From: CAYGOC01 sp964351495
GTDB lineage: Bacteria; Chlamydiota; Chlamydiia; Chlamydiales; SM23-39
DNA length: 34,214 nt
Reading direction: 5' to 3'
Assembly (NCBI GenBank): GCA_964351495.1
Contig: CAYGOC010000015.1
Location: forward strand, 1 to 34,214
A model generated the notes under the pieces. That model searched no databases and was not told the origin of the DNA. It saw nothing but the letters and a program-made list of their open reading frames with translations. Positions within the stretch are counted from its first letter, which is position 1, and every line of letters starts with the position of its first letter. This document shows, in pieces, positions 1-7,099 of the stretch. The position numbers and the translations under genes are program-made.

Positions 1-853
1 CTCTATGGGGGGAGGTGGCGGTGATTCTATTTTCGACTCTTTCTTTGGAGGGGGCTTCCAAGAAGCACAAAGAGGCCCGAGAAAAGGTTCTGATAAAAAA
101 ATTTCTGTAGCAATTTCTTTTGAAGAAGCCATATCAGGAGCAAATAAGGAAGTCTATATTTCTCACTTTTCCGTCTGTGAGCCTTGCAAAGGAAGAGGAA
201 CACGCTCTTCTAATGGCATCAGAAACTGTTCTACCTGCCACGGGAAAGGGCAAGTTTTTCAAAGCAGAGGCTTTTTTAGCATGTCTTCTACTTGCCCCAA
301 CTGCCAGGGATCCGGTCAAATGATTGTCGATCCCTGCTCAGAATGTCATGGGGCGGGAAGAATAAAAGGAAAAAAGAAAATCTCTGTTTCTATCCCTGCC
401 GGGATCGATAGTGGCATGACCTTGAGAATGGGAGGTTATGGAAATGCAGGAGAACCGGGCGCTCCCGCCGGAGATTTATACGTTTTTATTGAAGTAAAAC
501 CGCACGAGTTTTTTCAAAGAGAAGGAGATGATCTTTATCTAGAGCTCCCTATTACCTTTTCAGAGGCTGCTTTGGGAGCCAAAAAAGAGATCCCCTCTCC
601 GTTAAAAGGATCTTGCACCATGGTTATTCCGGAAGGATCACAAACAGGAAAAATATTCCGCATACGAGGAAAAGGGGTCCCCAACGTCCATGGACATGGA
701 ACAGGAGATCTTTTGGTACGCATTTTAGTACAAACCCCCCTTCATCTTTCTAAAGAACAAAAAGTGCTACTTGCCTCTTTAGAAAAGACGGAGACCGTCA
801 AGAACTATCCTCATAAACAAGACTCCTCTAAATCAAGCTCCTTCTTTTCTTAA
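1..853 (+). CDS. dnaJ: Chaperone protein DnaJ (Hsp40), 5'-truncated by the window edge
   Basis: This is the 3' part of dnaJ. The reading frame is open at the left edge, so the J-domain lies outside. What remains starts in the Gly/Phe-rich linker, followed by four CxxCxGxG zinc-binding motifs (CEPCKGRG, CSTCHGKG, CPNCQGSG, CSECHGAG). The two beta-rich substrate-binding domains follow. In the family, DnaJ delivers unfolded clients to DnaK and stimulates its ATPase in the cytoplasm. All eight zinc-ligand cysteines are present, so the gene looks functional. The methionine at position 5 lies inside the linker and is unlikely to be the true start. The C-terminal tail is rich in serine and lysine. 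The family call is very secure. Confidence 0.96.
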   Translation, partial: SMGGGGGDSIFDSFFGGGFQEAQRGPRKGSDKKISVAISFEEAISGANKEVYISHFSVCEPCKGRGTRSSNGIRNCSTCHGKGQVFQSRGFFSMSSTCPNCQGSGQMIVDPCSECHGAGRIKGKKKISVSIPAGIDSGMTLRMGGYGNAGEPGAPAGDLYVFIEVKPHEFFQREGDDLYLELPITFSEAALGAKKEIPSPLKGSCTMVIPEGSQTGKIFRIRGKGVPNVHGHGTGDLLVRILVQTPLHLSKEQKVLLASLEKTETVKNYPHKQDSSKSSSFFS

Positions 854-914
854 AAATTTTCTTGTCTAACAACCTCTTGGTTTTGTACAAGAAAAAAAAA
901 GATGGGAGGGTTCT

Positions 915-1289
915 ATGAAAGAACAAGGGATCGATGTTTCTCGTTTAAAAAAAGAGGGAAATCAATATCTATACAGAGGAAGAAGGTGGCGTTTAAACCA
1001 TCCAATCCCCTCTACTTCTAAAACAAAAAAAATGATGGTTCTAGCCACAAAAACCATCCACGGTAAAAGAAAAGCTAAACTGATCCACTTCGGAGCTAGA
1101 GGATATGGCCACAACTATAGCCCAGAAGCAAAAAAAAGCTACTTAGCCAGAAGTGCTAATATCCGTGACAAAAAAGGAACCTTAACCAAAACAGATAAGT
1201 GGAGCGCCAATTACTGGGCCCGAAAGATACTATGGCCTAAAAACAAACCGACAACAGGTCCTAGAAAAACGGCAAAAAAAGCCGCTTAA
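915..1289 (+). CDS. Small basic DUF5754-like protein
   Basis: A 124-residue, strongly basic protein with a good ribosome binding site (GGGAGG about 5 bases before ATG). The central part contains the pattern IHFGARGYG, then a YLARS-type stretch, then WSANYWARKILWP. This resembles the DUF5754-type family of short proteins that I know mainly from giant viruses and phages (FGa-x-gy ... RY-x-RH ... W-S-x-LW). The tail is Lys/Ala/Pro-rich, ending TAKKAA, and recalls histone H1-like tails. It follows dnaJ by 61 bases, and its stop overlaps the stop of the convergent permease gene by 4 bases. No biochemical function is known to me; nucleic-acid binding is a guess from the charge. Confidence 0.8.
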   Translation: MKEQGIDVSRLKKEGNQYLYRGRRWRLNHPIPSTSKTKKMMVLATKTIHGKRKAKLIHFGARGYGHNYSPEAKKSYLARSANIRDKKGTLTKTDKWSANYWARKILWPKNKPTTGPRKTAKKAA

Positions 1290-2494
1290 AACCACCCTCT
1301 AGTGGTAGCTATCTGTAAAAAGATAATTCCCAAAGAAGCAACTACCATAAAGCCAAGAAGAGGTTTTCCCCCAAAAACAAGAAACTTCTCCTTTTTTTTC
1401 TCCGTATATCTTCCATGCCAAACCATAAGAGGCGGTAAAACTCCGTATAAAATGGCAACAAAGACTCCCGCATACCCCAAAGAAAGCAAAAATCCTTCCG
1501 GATAAAACAGTGTAAAAGCCATAGGGATCACAAACATGACAAAAAGAAGAAGCGCTTTTCCCCCTGCCGTTTTTTTTATCTTGAATCCATCCGCTAAAAA
1601 GTCAAACAAACTCAAAGAGACCCCAAAAAAGGATGTTACCAAAGCAAAAAAAGAAAACAATCCCACCAAAACAGAAACCCAAGGAACTTGCAAAAAGTGA
1701 TATAAAGACTCTGTTAAAGCCGAAACAGGATGCCCTTTTACTGCTAGAGCTTCTAAGCCATAAGCCCCCTTTAAAGGCAAAAGACCAAATATTAAGAACT
1801 CCCAAAGAAGATAAAAAACCAAAGGAATTATGCTTCCAAAAATTAGCGCTTTTTTTAAATGAGAAATATTCCCCTTTAAATAAGTTCTTAAAGAAGGAAC
1901 GATAATATGGGAGGTAAAAGAGAGAATCACAATAGGGATCGTTCTCCATACATATCGTATATTTCCTCCCTGCATATTCTGCAAATCAACCATAGGACTT
2001 ACAAAAAATATAAGTCCTAAAAAGGCAAGAAAAAGACCCACTACGCACACTCTATTTACCCAGTCTACCCCTTTTACGCCAAAACCTACCAAAAATCCAA
2101 ATACTCCTAAGAAAATCCACACTCCTACGCTACTGTCCATCTTTTTGGCAAAAATCTCTTCCAAAACAGTTTGAATTAAAGACCCTCCGGCAGATAGATA
2201 AGCAGCCGCTACAGAATATAGCAGTAGTAAAAAAGAAAACCAGGCTATCATCTCTCCCTTAGGACCCAGTCTTTCTCTTACCATCGTGATTAAATTGACA
2301 TCGCTTTTTGACGATAAAAGATTGGCTTCTAAAAGAAGAAATAAAGAACAAAGCATAAAAGCAAAGCAGAAAAGAAACAGAAAAAAAGAATACCAAAACC
2401 CCATAGGTCCTGTACTAATAGGCAGCGCCAGCATACCTGCTCCAATCTGTGTTCCTGCAATTAAAAGAGCGCTTCCTAAAATCTTATTTTTCAT
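1286..2494 (-). CDS. tyrP: Aromatic amino acid permease, TyrP-like (HAAAP family)
   Basis: A 402-residue integral membrane protein with about 11 hydrophobic segments. The N-terminus, GSALLIAGTQIGAGMLALP, is the signature of the hydroxy/aromatic amino acid permease family (TyrP, Mtr, TnaB). These proteins import tyrosine or tryptophan by proton symport through the inner membrane. Chlamydiae commonly encode TyrP-type carriers because they scavenge aromatic amino acids from the host cell. The C-terminus ends inside the convergent upstream gene, with both stop codons lying in a shared 4 bases. A purine-rich AAGGG stands some 12 bases before the ATG, a rather long spacing. Substrate choice between tyrosine and tryptophan cannot be read from the sequence. 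Confidence 0.9.
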   Translation of the reverse strand: MKNKILGSALLIAGTQIGAGMLALPISTGPMGFWYSFFLFLFCFAFMLCSLFLLLEANLLSSKSDVNLITMVRERLGPKGEMIAWFSFLLLLYSVAAAYLSAGGSLIQTVLEEIFAKKMDSSVGVWIFLGVFGFLVGFGVKGVDWVNRVCVVGLFLAFLGLIFFVSPMVDLQNMQGGNIRYVWRTIPIVILSFTSHIIVPSLRTYLKGNISHLKKALIFGSIIPLVFYLLWEFLIFGLLPLKGAYGLEALAVKGHPVSALTESLYHFLQVPWVSVLVGLFSFFALVTSFFGVSLSLFDFLADGFKIKKTAGGKALLLFVMFVIPMAFTLFYPEGFLLSLGYAGVFVAILYGVLPPLMVWHGRYTEKKKEKFLVFGGKPLLGFMVVASLGIIFLQIATTRGWF

Positions 2495-2798
2495 ATCTTT
2501 GTATCCCTTTTCTTCTGAAAGTCTTATCTGTTTTTTATAGATAAAAAAGGGAAGATCCTAGCATGTTTCCCTTCTAAAAAAGCAACAAAAAAACTTTTTA
2601 TGATCTTGCTTTGTGAATATCTAACCCTTTTTTTCTAGAATCTTTCTTTTTTTAGTCCATTCCCATCAAGGAGTTTTTTTCCTGTTTTAGTTTCCTGTAT
2701 GATGGCTTTGAAAAGATCCCAAACACACGGATTTTGTCTTCTTTTTGTTTTTTCTTCTAAAAGGTAAATCTTGCAATTTTTTTTCTGTCATAAGATCT
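2495..2798. other. Intergenic region between the permease and MFS genes, no gene seen
   Basis: A 304-base T/A-rich stretch between two minus-strand genes. No credible ORF, tRNA or strong terminator is visible. Near the permease start there is a short inverted repeat, TTATCT / AGATAA, with a 9-base loop. It presumably carries the permease promoter, but I could not identify a convincing -35/-10 pair. Confidence 0.5.
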
Positions 2799-4034
2799 TC
2801 ATTGCAGTTTTTTACGAGAATACATGAGGGCTCCTAAAGAAAACAGGATTGCTATCCCTAAAACTATTTTGGAAGACAAGATAAGTAAAAATCCCCCGAA
2901 AAGACAAATAAACCCATCCCCTAAAACACGAAGAGAGACTTGGATCCCTAAAACCTCTCCTTGAACCTCACTAGAAGCCGTATTGGAAATAGTAACCATA
3001 AGAAGAGTAACCACCAAACCAATAGAGATGCCGCACAGAAAAAAACTGAGCCCCATATATAAAGGAGTCTCCGTAAACAAAATAAGTAATAAAGAAACAG
3101 CAAATGTTCCCATCGCATACAAAATAGGAAAAAAACTTTTTATCCTAGAAGAAATGAAAGCAGAAAACCATCCATTTCCTATTACAAGCCCCAAGCAAAG
3201 AACTCCGTTATACAAAATAAGTTGAGAAGGCTCCAAAAGCCATTTTGCAGTCAGGTAGACGGGTCCAAACTCATAAAAAATATCTACCCCTAAAGTAAAA
3301 CAGGTAGAGGCAATCATAAGTGCTTGTAGCTTTTTGTTATGAAATAGCTTGCGCATTCTAGTTAGGATAGAAAAACGCTCCCACATGCTTTTCTTTTCTG
3401 AAAATTTTTTGGGATCCCCCTTTTTGAGCATCCAAAAGGCAAGAAAACTCAAAACAAAAAACAAAACAGAAACCGCATAAAAAGGAGTAGAAATAGTCAA
3501 ACTTTCCAAAAGATTTTTGTCTGTCATAATAGCCCCTATAAGAGGACCAATTAAATAAGCCATGGCAGAAGCCGCGTTAAGCCTACCTAACGTCTTTTGT
3601 TTAGGAAGCTCTGTAAAATCAGCACACATGGCTCTGGCTATGGCAATATTGCCTTCCATAAATCCTGCTATGAAACGGGAGACTATTAACAGAGTTAAAA
3701 AAGAAGACGAAACGGAAAATCCCGCAACTATATTAGCCAGACCGGAAAAAACAAGACTCCCTACAATCAACGATTTTCTCCCATGCTCATCGGATAAAGC
3801 GCCCAGAACAGGAGATCCCAAAAACTGCCCAAAAGGATAGGCCGCTAAAGTACTCCCTAAAAAAATAGAACGGGCTACCCTCCCCCAATCACCGGGTAAA
3901 AAGGCATATTCCGGATTTAAAAATAGAGGAGGAAAAATCAAATAGGGCATAGAAATGCCCAAAAAGCCTAAAAATACAATAACCCAGATAACCCAGAACT
4001 GTCTTTTCTGCTCTTTTCTTGTTTGGCGTGTCAT
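2799..4034 (-). CDS. Major facilitator superfamily transporter (DHA1/TetA-like)
   Basis: A 411-residue polytopic membrane protein with about 12 hydrophobic helices in two halves. The loop between helices 2 and 3 carries the MFS motif A (GALSDEHGRKSL, residues 78-89), and helix 5 has a motif-C-like GPLIGA. Both point to the drug:proton antiporter-1 branch that includes TetA-type efflux pumps. The likely role is proton-coupled export of a small molecule across the inner membrane; the substrate is unknown. The N-terminus is basic (RKEQKRQ) and cytoplasmic, as usual. The gene stands upstream of the TyrP-like permease on the same strand, with a 304-base gap that argues against tight coupling. It is divergent from the tryptophan-rich gene. 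Confidence 0.88.
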   Translation of the reverse strand: MTRQTRKEQKRQFWVIWVIVFLGFLGISMPYLIFPPLFLNPEYAFLPGDWGRVARSIFLGSTLAAYPFGQFLGSPVLGALSDEHGRKSLIVGSLVFSGLANIVAGFSVSSSFLTLLIVSRFIAGFMEGNIAIARAMCADFTELPKQKTLGRLNAASAMAYLIGPLIGAIMTDKNLLESLTISTPFYAVSVLFFVLSFLAFWMLKKGDPKKFSEKKSMWERFSILTRMRKLFHNKKLQALMIASTCFTLGVDIFYEFGPVYLTAKWLLEPSQLILYNGVLCLGLVIGNGWFSAFISSRIKSFFPILYAMGTFAVSLLLILFTETPLYMGLSFFLCGISIGLVVTLLMVTISNTASSEVQGEVLGIQVSLRVLGDGFICLFGGFLLILSSKIVLGIAILFSLGALMYSRKKLQ

Positions 4035-4226
4035 CGTAATCTTTCCAAATGCTACAGGATGGTATTTTGTTCTGATCTCCCATTAAAGAGAAAGAACAAA
4101 AACGCTCCCCATTTTTTTAAGAATGCCCTGCTGTAAAAAATATTTTTTTGAAATTGATTAGACTTCTCTTTGCAAATTTGCTATTTCTCTAAAATTTAGG
4201 AAGCTCTCAAAATTAGGAGAAACAAT

Positions 4227-4496
4227 ATGGCAACAGAAGCAAAAAGACACACAAATCATCAATGGGGAGCCTGGATTTGGATAAAATGGAAGGCTGGAGC
4301 TCCTGAAGATGCCTGGAATGTATGGAAAAACGTCTCTGAAATAAAAGAAGCCTGGAGCACCACCGGAAAATGGGACTGCGCTCTTTGGGTAGAAGAAGAA
4401 GCTCCTGAAGAAATAGAAAAGCTTGTCTGGAAAGAAATTAGAACCAATAAGTGGGTAGAAAAAACCGATACACACTGGGCCAAAAAATATTGGTAG
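4227..4496 (+). CDS. Tryptophan-rich protein resembling a stand-alone Lrp/AsnC ligand-binding (RAM) domain
   Basis: An 89-residue protein preceded by a clear ribosome binding site (AGGAGA, 6 bases before ATG). Thirteen of its 89 residues are tryptophan, about 15 percent, far above normal. The layout fits the beta-alpha-beta-beta-alpha-beta RAM domain of Lrp/AsnC regulators: strand (AWIWIKWKAG), helix (EDAWNVWKNV), then TTGKWDCALWVE matching the family's 'TGxyDxxlxV' hairpin. A helix (EEIEKLVWKE) and a final strand (KWVEKTDTHW) matching 'gVxxTxT' complete it. No helix-turn-helix domain is present. RAM domains bind amino acids and oligomerise. Most tryptophans replace positions usually held by aliphatic or other residues. 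The fold call is inference from pattern; function is unknown. Its stop codon lies in a hairpin shared with the convergent gene. Confidence 0.75.
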   Translation: MATEAKRHTNHQWGAWIWIKWKAGAPEDAWNVWKNVSEIKEAWSTTGKWDCALWVEEEAPEEIEKLVWKEIRTNKWVEKTDTHWAKKYW

Positions 4497-4510
4497 AAAT
4501 AGTTTCTACC
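4492..4510. terminator. Perfect 8-bp hairpin holding both convergent stop codons
   Basis: GGTAGAAA-TAG-TTTCTACC is a perfect 8-bp inverted repeat with a 3-base loop. The left arm contains the TAG stop of the plus-strand gene and the right arm the TAG stop of the minus-strand gene. Read on the minus strand, it is followed by AATATTTTTT, which fits an intrinsic terminator. On the plus strand there is no U-tract. It probably acts chiefly for the minus-strand gene and may block convergent readthrough. Confidence 0.6.
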
Positions 4511-5750
4511 GTATTAGCTCTTCTAACGTATTGGCCCAAAAAGGATCGATCCCAAGCTTTTTTTTGATCTCATCTCTATCAACTCTGTGATCTTTCTTTT
4601 CTTGGAAAGCTTCGTAAGTCTCTACCAAATCTGGAATGCTATTTACCACCCGACAAAGTCCATTTTTTACCAAAATATCCTCAAAAGGCATATCTCCTAT
4701 TTGCGCAGTAGGAATGCCCGCTAAGACAAACTGAGGCGCCATACTTGTTTGATAGTAAAAAACGGCATCAGCTAAAGCAAGAACTTCTTCTGTCTTACCT
4801 TTTGAAATAATACACGTAGGAAAAAAGGAGTTCCTCTTTTCTTTTTCTACCCAGCTTTGTAAATAAAGAGCATCTTTATCTTCCACTTTAGCTCCAGGAT
4901 GCTGCTGCAATATCAAAAGAGTAGCGGATAGATCTTTTTGTTTGCTCAAACCTGTTATAAACTCCAAAAAAGAAGGAAGAGCCCTAGAAAAATAGACTTC
5001 ATTATTTCCTCCTACATATACAAACACTTTTTGTCCTATATCTTCTAATTTAGCCTCGGTAAAAAATTGGCTTCTTATTTCTTTTTGCCCTTTTCTTTTT
5101 TCTATCTCTTGAGCACCCTCCAATGGGTAATATCCAAGCCCTATTCTATTTTCATAAGAAAGCTCTAACGCTTTATAAGGAGCTTCATAAATGGGCTTTT
5201 TCGCTAGAAATTGATTGGCAAAAACCACCTTTTGAGCCTGCTTAATTACTTGAGAAGCTACCTCAGAATAGCCTCCAGGAACATAGGCTTCAGGATTATC
5301 ATAATAAGCAACTCTCCTTACTAAAGGAGAAACCCTTTTTAAAGCCTTTTGTAAGAAAATATCAAAAACATGTCCTACGTCCGTAATCACTAAAGAAGCC
5401 TTGTTTATTTTTGCTATTTTCTCTGCTTCTTGTTCTTCTTTTCCTTGCTCTAAAAAAAAGGGTTCTATTTTTAAAGAAGAACTTTCTTGGAGCTTTTGCA
5501 GAGCAGGACCTGTTGCCCTTATTTCTACAGAATACCCCCTCTTTGTTAGCTCTTTTGCATAAACTTCAAAATGAGAGGCAGGGCCTGTATGACAAGCTAC
5601 AAAACAAACATGCTTTTTTTCATCTTGGAGATTTTGCCCGTTTGGATTTACCCATTCTAAGTTCCCATTTCCTAAAAACCCGCCTAAAAACAAACCTAAG
5701 AACGAAAACAACATTAAAGCCTCTAAAAAGTTACCAAGCAAAAATAACAT
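4506..5750 (-). CDS. Membrane-anchored protein with possible GT-B glycosyltransferase-like fold
   Basis: I do not recognise a named family. With the ATG at 5750 the protein has 414 residues. It begins with one long hydrophobic segment (LFLLGN...FLGGFLG) that would act as a signal anchor, followed by a large soluble part. The soluble part starts with VCFVACHTGPASHFEVYAK, a Rossmann-like strand-loop-helix, and later has VFVYVGGNNEVYF and LADAVFYYQTSMAPQFVLAG. This alternation and the late 'xxAGIPTAQIG' stretch resemble GT-B glycosyltransferases, but no diagnostic catalytic motif was found. An in-frame TTG at 5783 would add 11 residues. I prefer the ATG because a purine-rich AAAAAAGGAGAG precedes it, though the spacing is short. 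The gene is divergent from the U-box cluster. Confidence 0.72.
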   Translation of the reverse strand: MLFLLGNFLEALMLFSFLGLFLGGFLGNGNLEWVNPNGQNLQDEKKHVCFVACHTGPASHFEVYAKELTKRGYSVEIRATGPALQKLQESSSLKIEPFFLEQGKEEQEAEKIAKINKASLVITDVGHVFDIFLQKALKRVSPLVRRVAYYDNPEAYVPGGYSEVASQVIKQAQKVVFANQFLAKKPIYEAPYKALELSYENRIGLGYYPLEGAQEIEKRKGQKEIRSQFFTEAKLEDIGQKVFVYVGGNNEVYFSRALPSFLEFITGLSKQKDLSATLLILQQHPGAKVEDKDALYLQSWVEKEKRNSFFPTCIISKGKTEEVLALADAVFYYQTSMAPQFVLAGIPTAQIGDMPFEDILVKNGLCRVVNSIPDLVETYEAFQEKKDHRVDRDEIKKKLGIDPFWANTLEELIR

Positions 5751-5877
5751 CTCTCCTTTTTTAGAAAAATGTTTCCTTTCCAATCTCCGCTCTTAAAAAA
5801 ACCCGAAAAAAATTCTTGAATAAAAAAATCAAATAATGAAAATAGTGTGGCTTTTCATTAAAGAGGAGTTGATTTAG

Positions 5878-7044
5878 ATGACAGCACCATCCATCCGTCC
5901 CTTGGACAATTCAAGCATATACATACGAACAAAAAGCAGCACCCCAGGATATTGTAGGTACATTCTAGCAGATAACACAACTGAAGGCTCTATTAGTGCT
6001 GCCTTAAAAATTATTGACACCCTTATAGAACAAAATCCAAACCTAGTACTTCTAGAATCTCAGAAAACCCTTGCGGATAGTATCCGGGAAAAAAAGTATT
6101 TGGTTGTTAACCTTGATAAGGGAGCCGTTTGCCTAACTAGTAAACCTATAGCAGATCCCTTATTTCGAACAAAAGAAATAGACACTTTTTCCAGAGCAGT
6201 TTTAGAGGAGCCTGTATCTTGTGAAAAAGGCCACACATTTGAAAGAAATCTTATAGAAAAGTGGGTTTCAAAAAAAGGAAATATATGCCCCTATCAAAAT
6301 CACAATATAGGAACAATACAAATAGATGAAGATGTCCTTGAAGATGTAGAACGAGCTAAAGCCGCATTTCATGATAAAGAACAAGAGAGAGAAGCCAATA
6401 GGCAGGCTCTTCAAAGCCTTGAAAATAGAAATAATGCTAATGAAGAGGTGTTGCGAAATACTAGAGAGGAACTTGCGCGTATACAGCAAGAAGGAGCTAT
6501 CCAAGCCTTTTTAAATAAAGGACTCCTTTTGGTCTCTAATGCGCATTTAAAAGAAACTACTTGGAAAGTAATTGAGGGCTTTGGAGGTCTGGGGAAAATT
6601 ATCTTCAAAGTGTCTCTTAAAGCTATACCTGTAGTATCACTTGTGGTAGGAGCAGTCATGGCAACGACCAGACTGGTTCGAGGCGAAGGCTGGAAAAAAG
6701 CAACAGCAGAAGTCCTCTCTGGCGTTGCTGGGTGTTTTCCAGGAGCTGGAACTGTCATCTCCGTAGCAATAGATGCGGGCTTAATTTTTCTTGATGGAAA
6801 AGAACTAAAAGAAAAATGGGATCCTGCTGACCTAGATTATAAAAAAGCGGCGGAACTATTTGGATTTGACCCTAAGAAAAAGCTTTCTAAAAACGAAATT
6901 GAATCTACTTATAGAAAGCTTTCTCAATGTACTCATCCAGATCTTGTAAGAGCTCACGGAACTGCCACAGAAAAAGAGTTTCAAGAGCTTCAGATTCAGG
7001 TTAATAAAGCGAAAGATATTCTTTTAAAACGTGTAACTAAATAA
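5878..7044 (+). CDS. U-box / J-domain protein, putative ubiquitin-ligase co-chaperone
   Basis: A 388-residue protein with an unusual domain order. Residues 1-90 are unrecognised. Residues about 103-148 look like a U-box (EEPVSCEKGHTFERN at 110-124, then IEKW and CPYQNHNI), the E2-binding fold of ubiquitin ligases. Residues about 152-207 are a charged coiled coil. Two hydrophobic Gly/Val/Ala-rich stretches follow (241-262 and 279-306), which could insert in a membrane. Residues about 320-388 form a J-domain with an intact HPD motif (H353-P354-D355), the residues that trigger Hsp70 ATPase. No Sec signal is seen. A GAGGAG ribosome site precedes the ATG. It is the first gene of a four-gene cluster. 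A U-box needs host E2 and ubiquitin, so delivery into the host cell is a reasonable inference. The J-domain is more certain than the U-box. Confidence 0.8.
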   Translation: MTAPSIRPLDNSSIYIRTKSSTPGYCRYILADNTTEGSISAALKIIDTLIEQNPNLVLLESQKTLADSIREKKYLVVNLDKGAVCLTSKPIADPLFRTKEIDTFSRAVLEEPVSCEKGHTFERNLIEKWVSKKGNICPYQNHNIGTIQIDEDVLEDVERAKAAFHDKEQEREANRQALQSLENRNNANEEVLRNTREELARIQQEGAIQAFLNKGLLLVSNAHLKETTWKVIEGFGGLGKIIFKVSLKAIPVVSLVVGAVMATTRLVRGEGWKKATAEVLSGVAGCFPGAGTVISVAIDAGLIFLDGKELKEKWDPADLDYKKAAELFGFDPKKKLSKNEIESTYRKLSQCTHPDLVRAHGTATEKEFQELQIQVNKAKDILLKRVTK

Positions 7045-7099
7045 AGTCCCTCTATTCCTATGAATTTGGGCAAGAGGTAGATATTTAAAAGGCTAAATT

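Noticed and set aside
854..914. Inverted repeat TTCTTGT ... ACAAGAA after dnaJ as a terminator
   Set aside because: It is followed by an A-tract, not a T-tract, on the coding strand, and the stem is A/T-rich with a long loop.
1602..1949. 115-residue Phe/Ser-rich ORF inside the permease
   Set aside because: Alternate-frame reading of transmembrane codons; no ribosome site.
4158..4475. 105-residue ORF antisense to the tryptophan-rich gene
   Set aside because: The plus-strand frame has a good ribosome site and a family-like pattern; the antisense product is Phe/Ser/Pro-rich without structure.
5411..5764. 117-residue Leu/Lys-rich ORF on the plus strand
   Set aside because: It lies antisense inside the membrane-anchored gene, has no ribosome binding site, and its composition reflects reverse reading of that gene.
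6411..6758. 115-residue ORF antisense to the U-box/J gene
   Set aside because: It overlaps the coiled coil and hydrophobic part of a well-supported gene and shows no motif.
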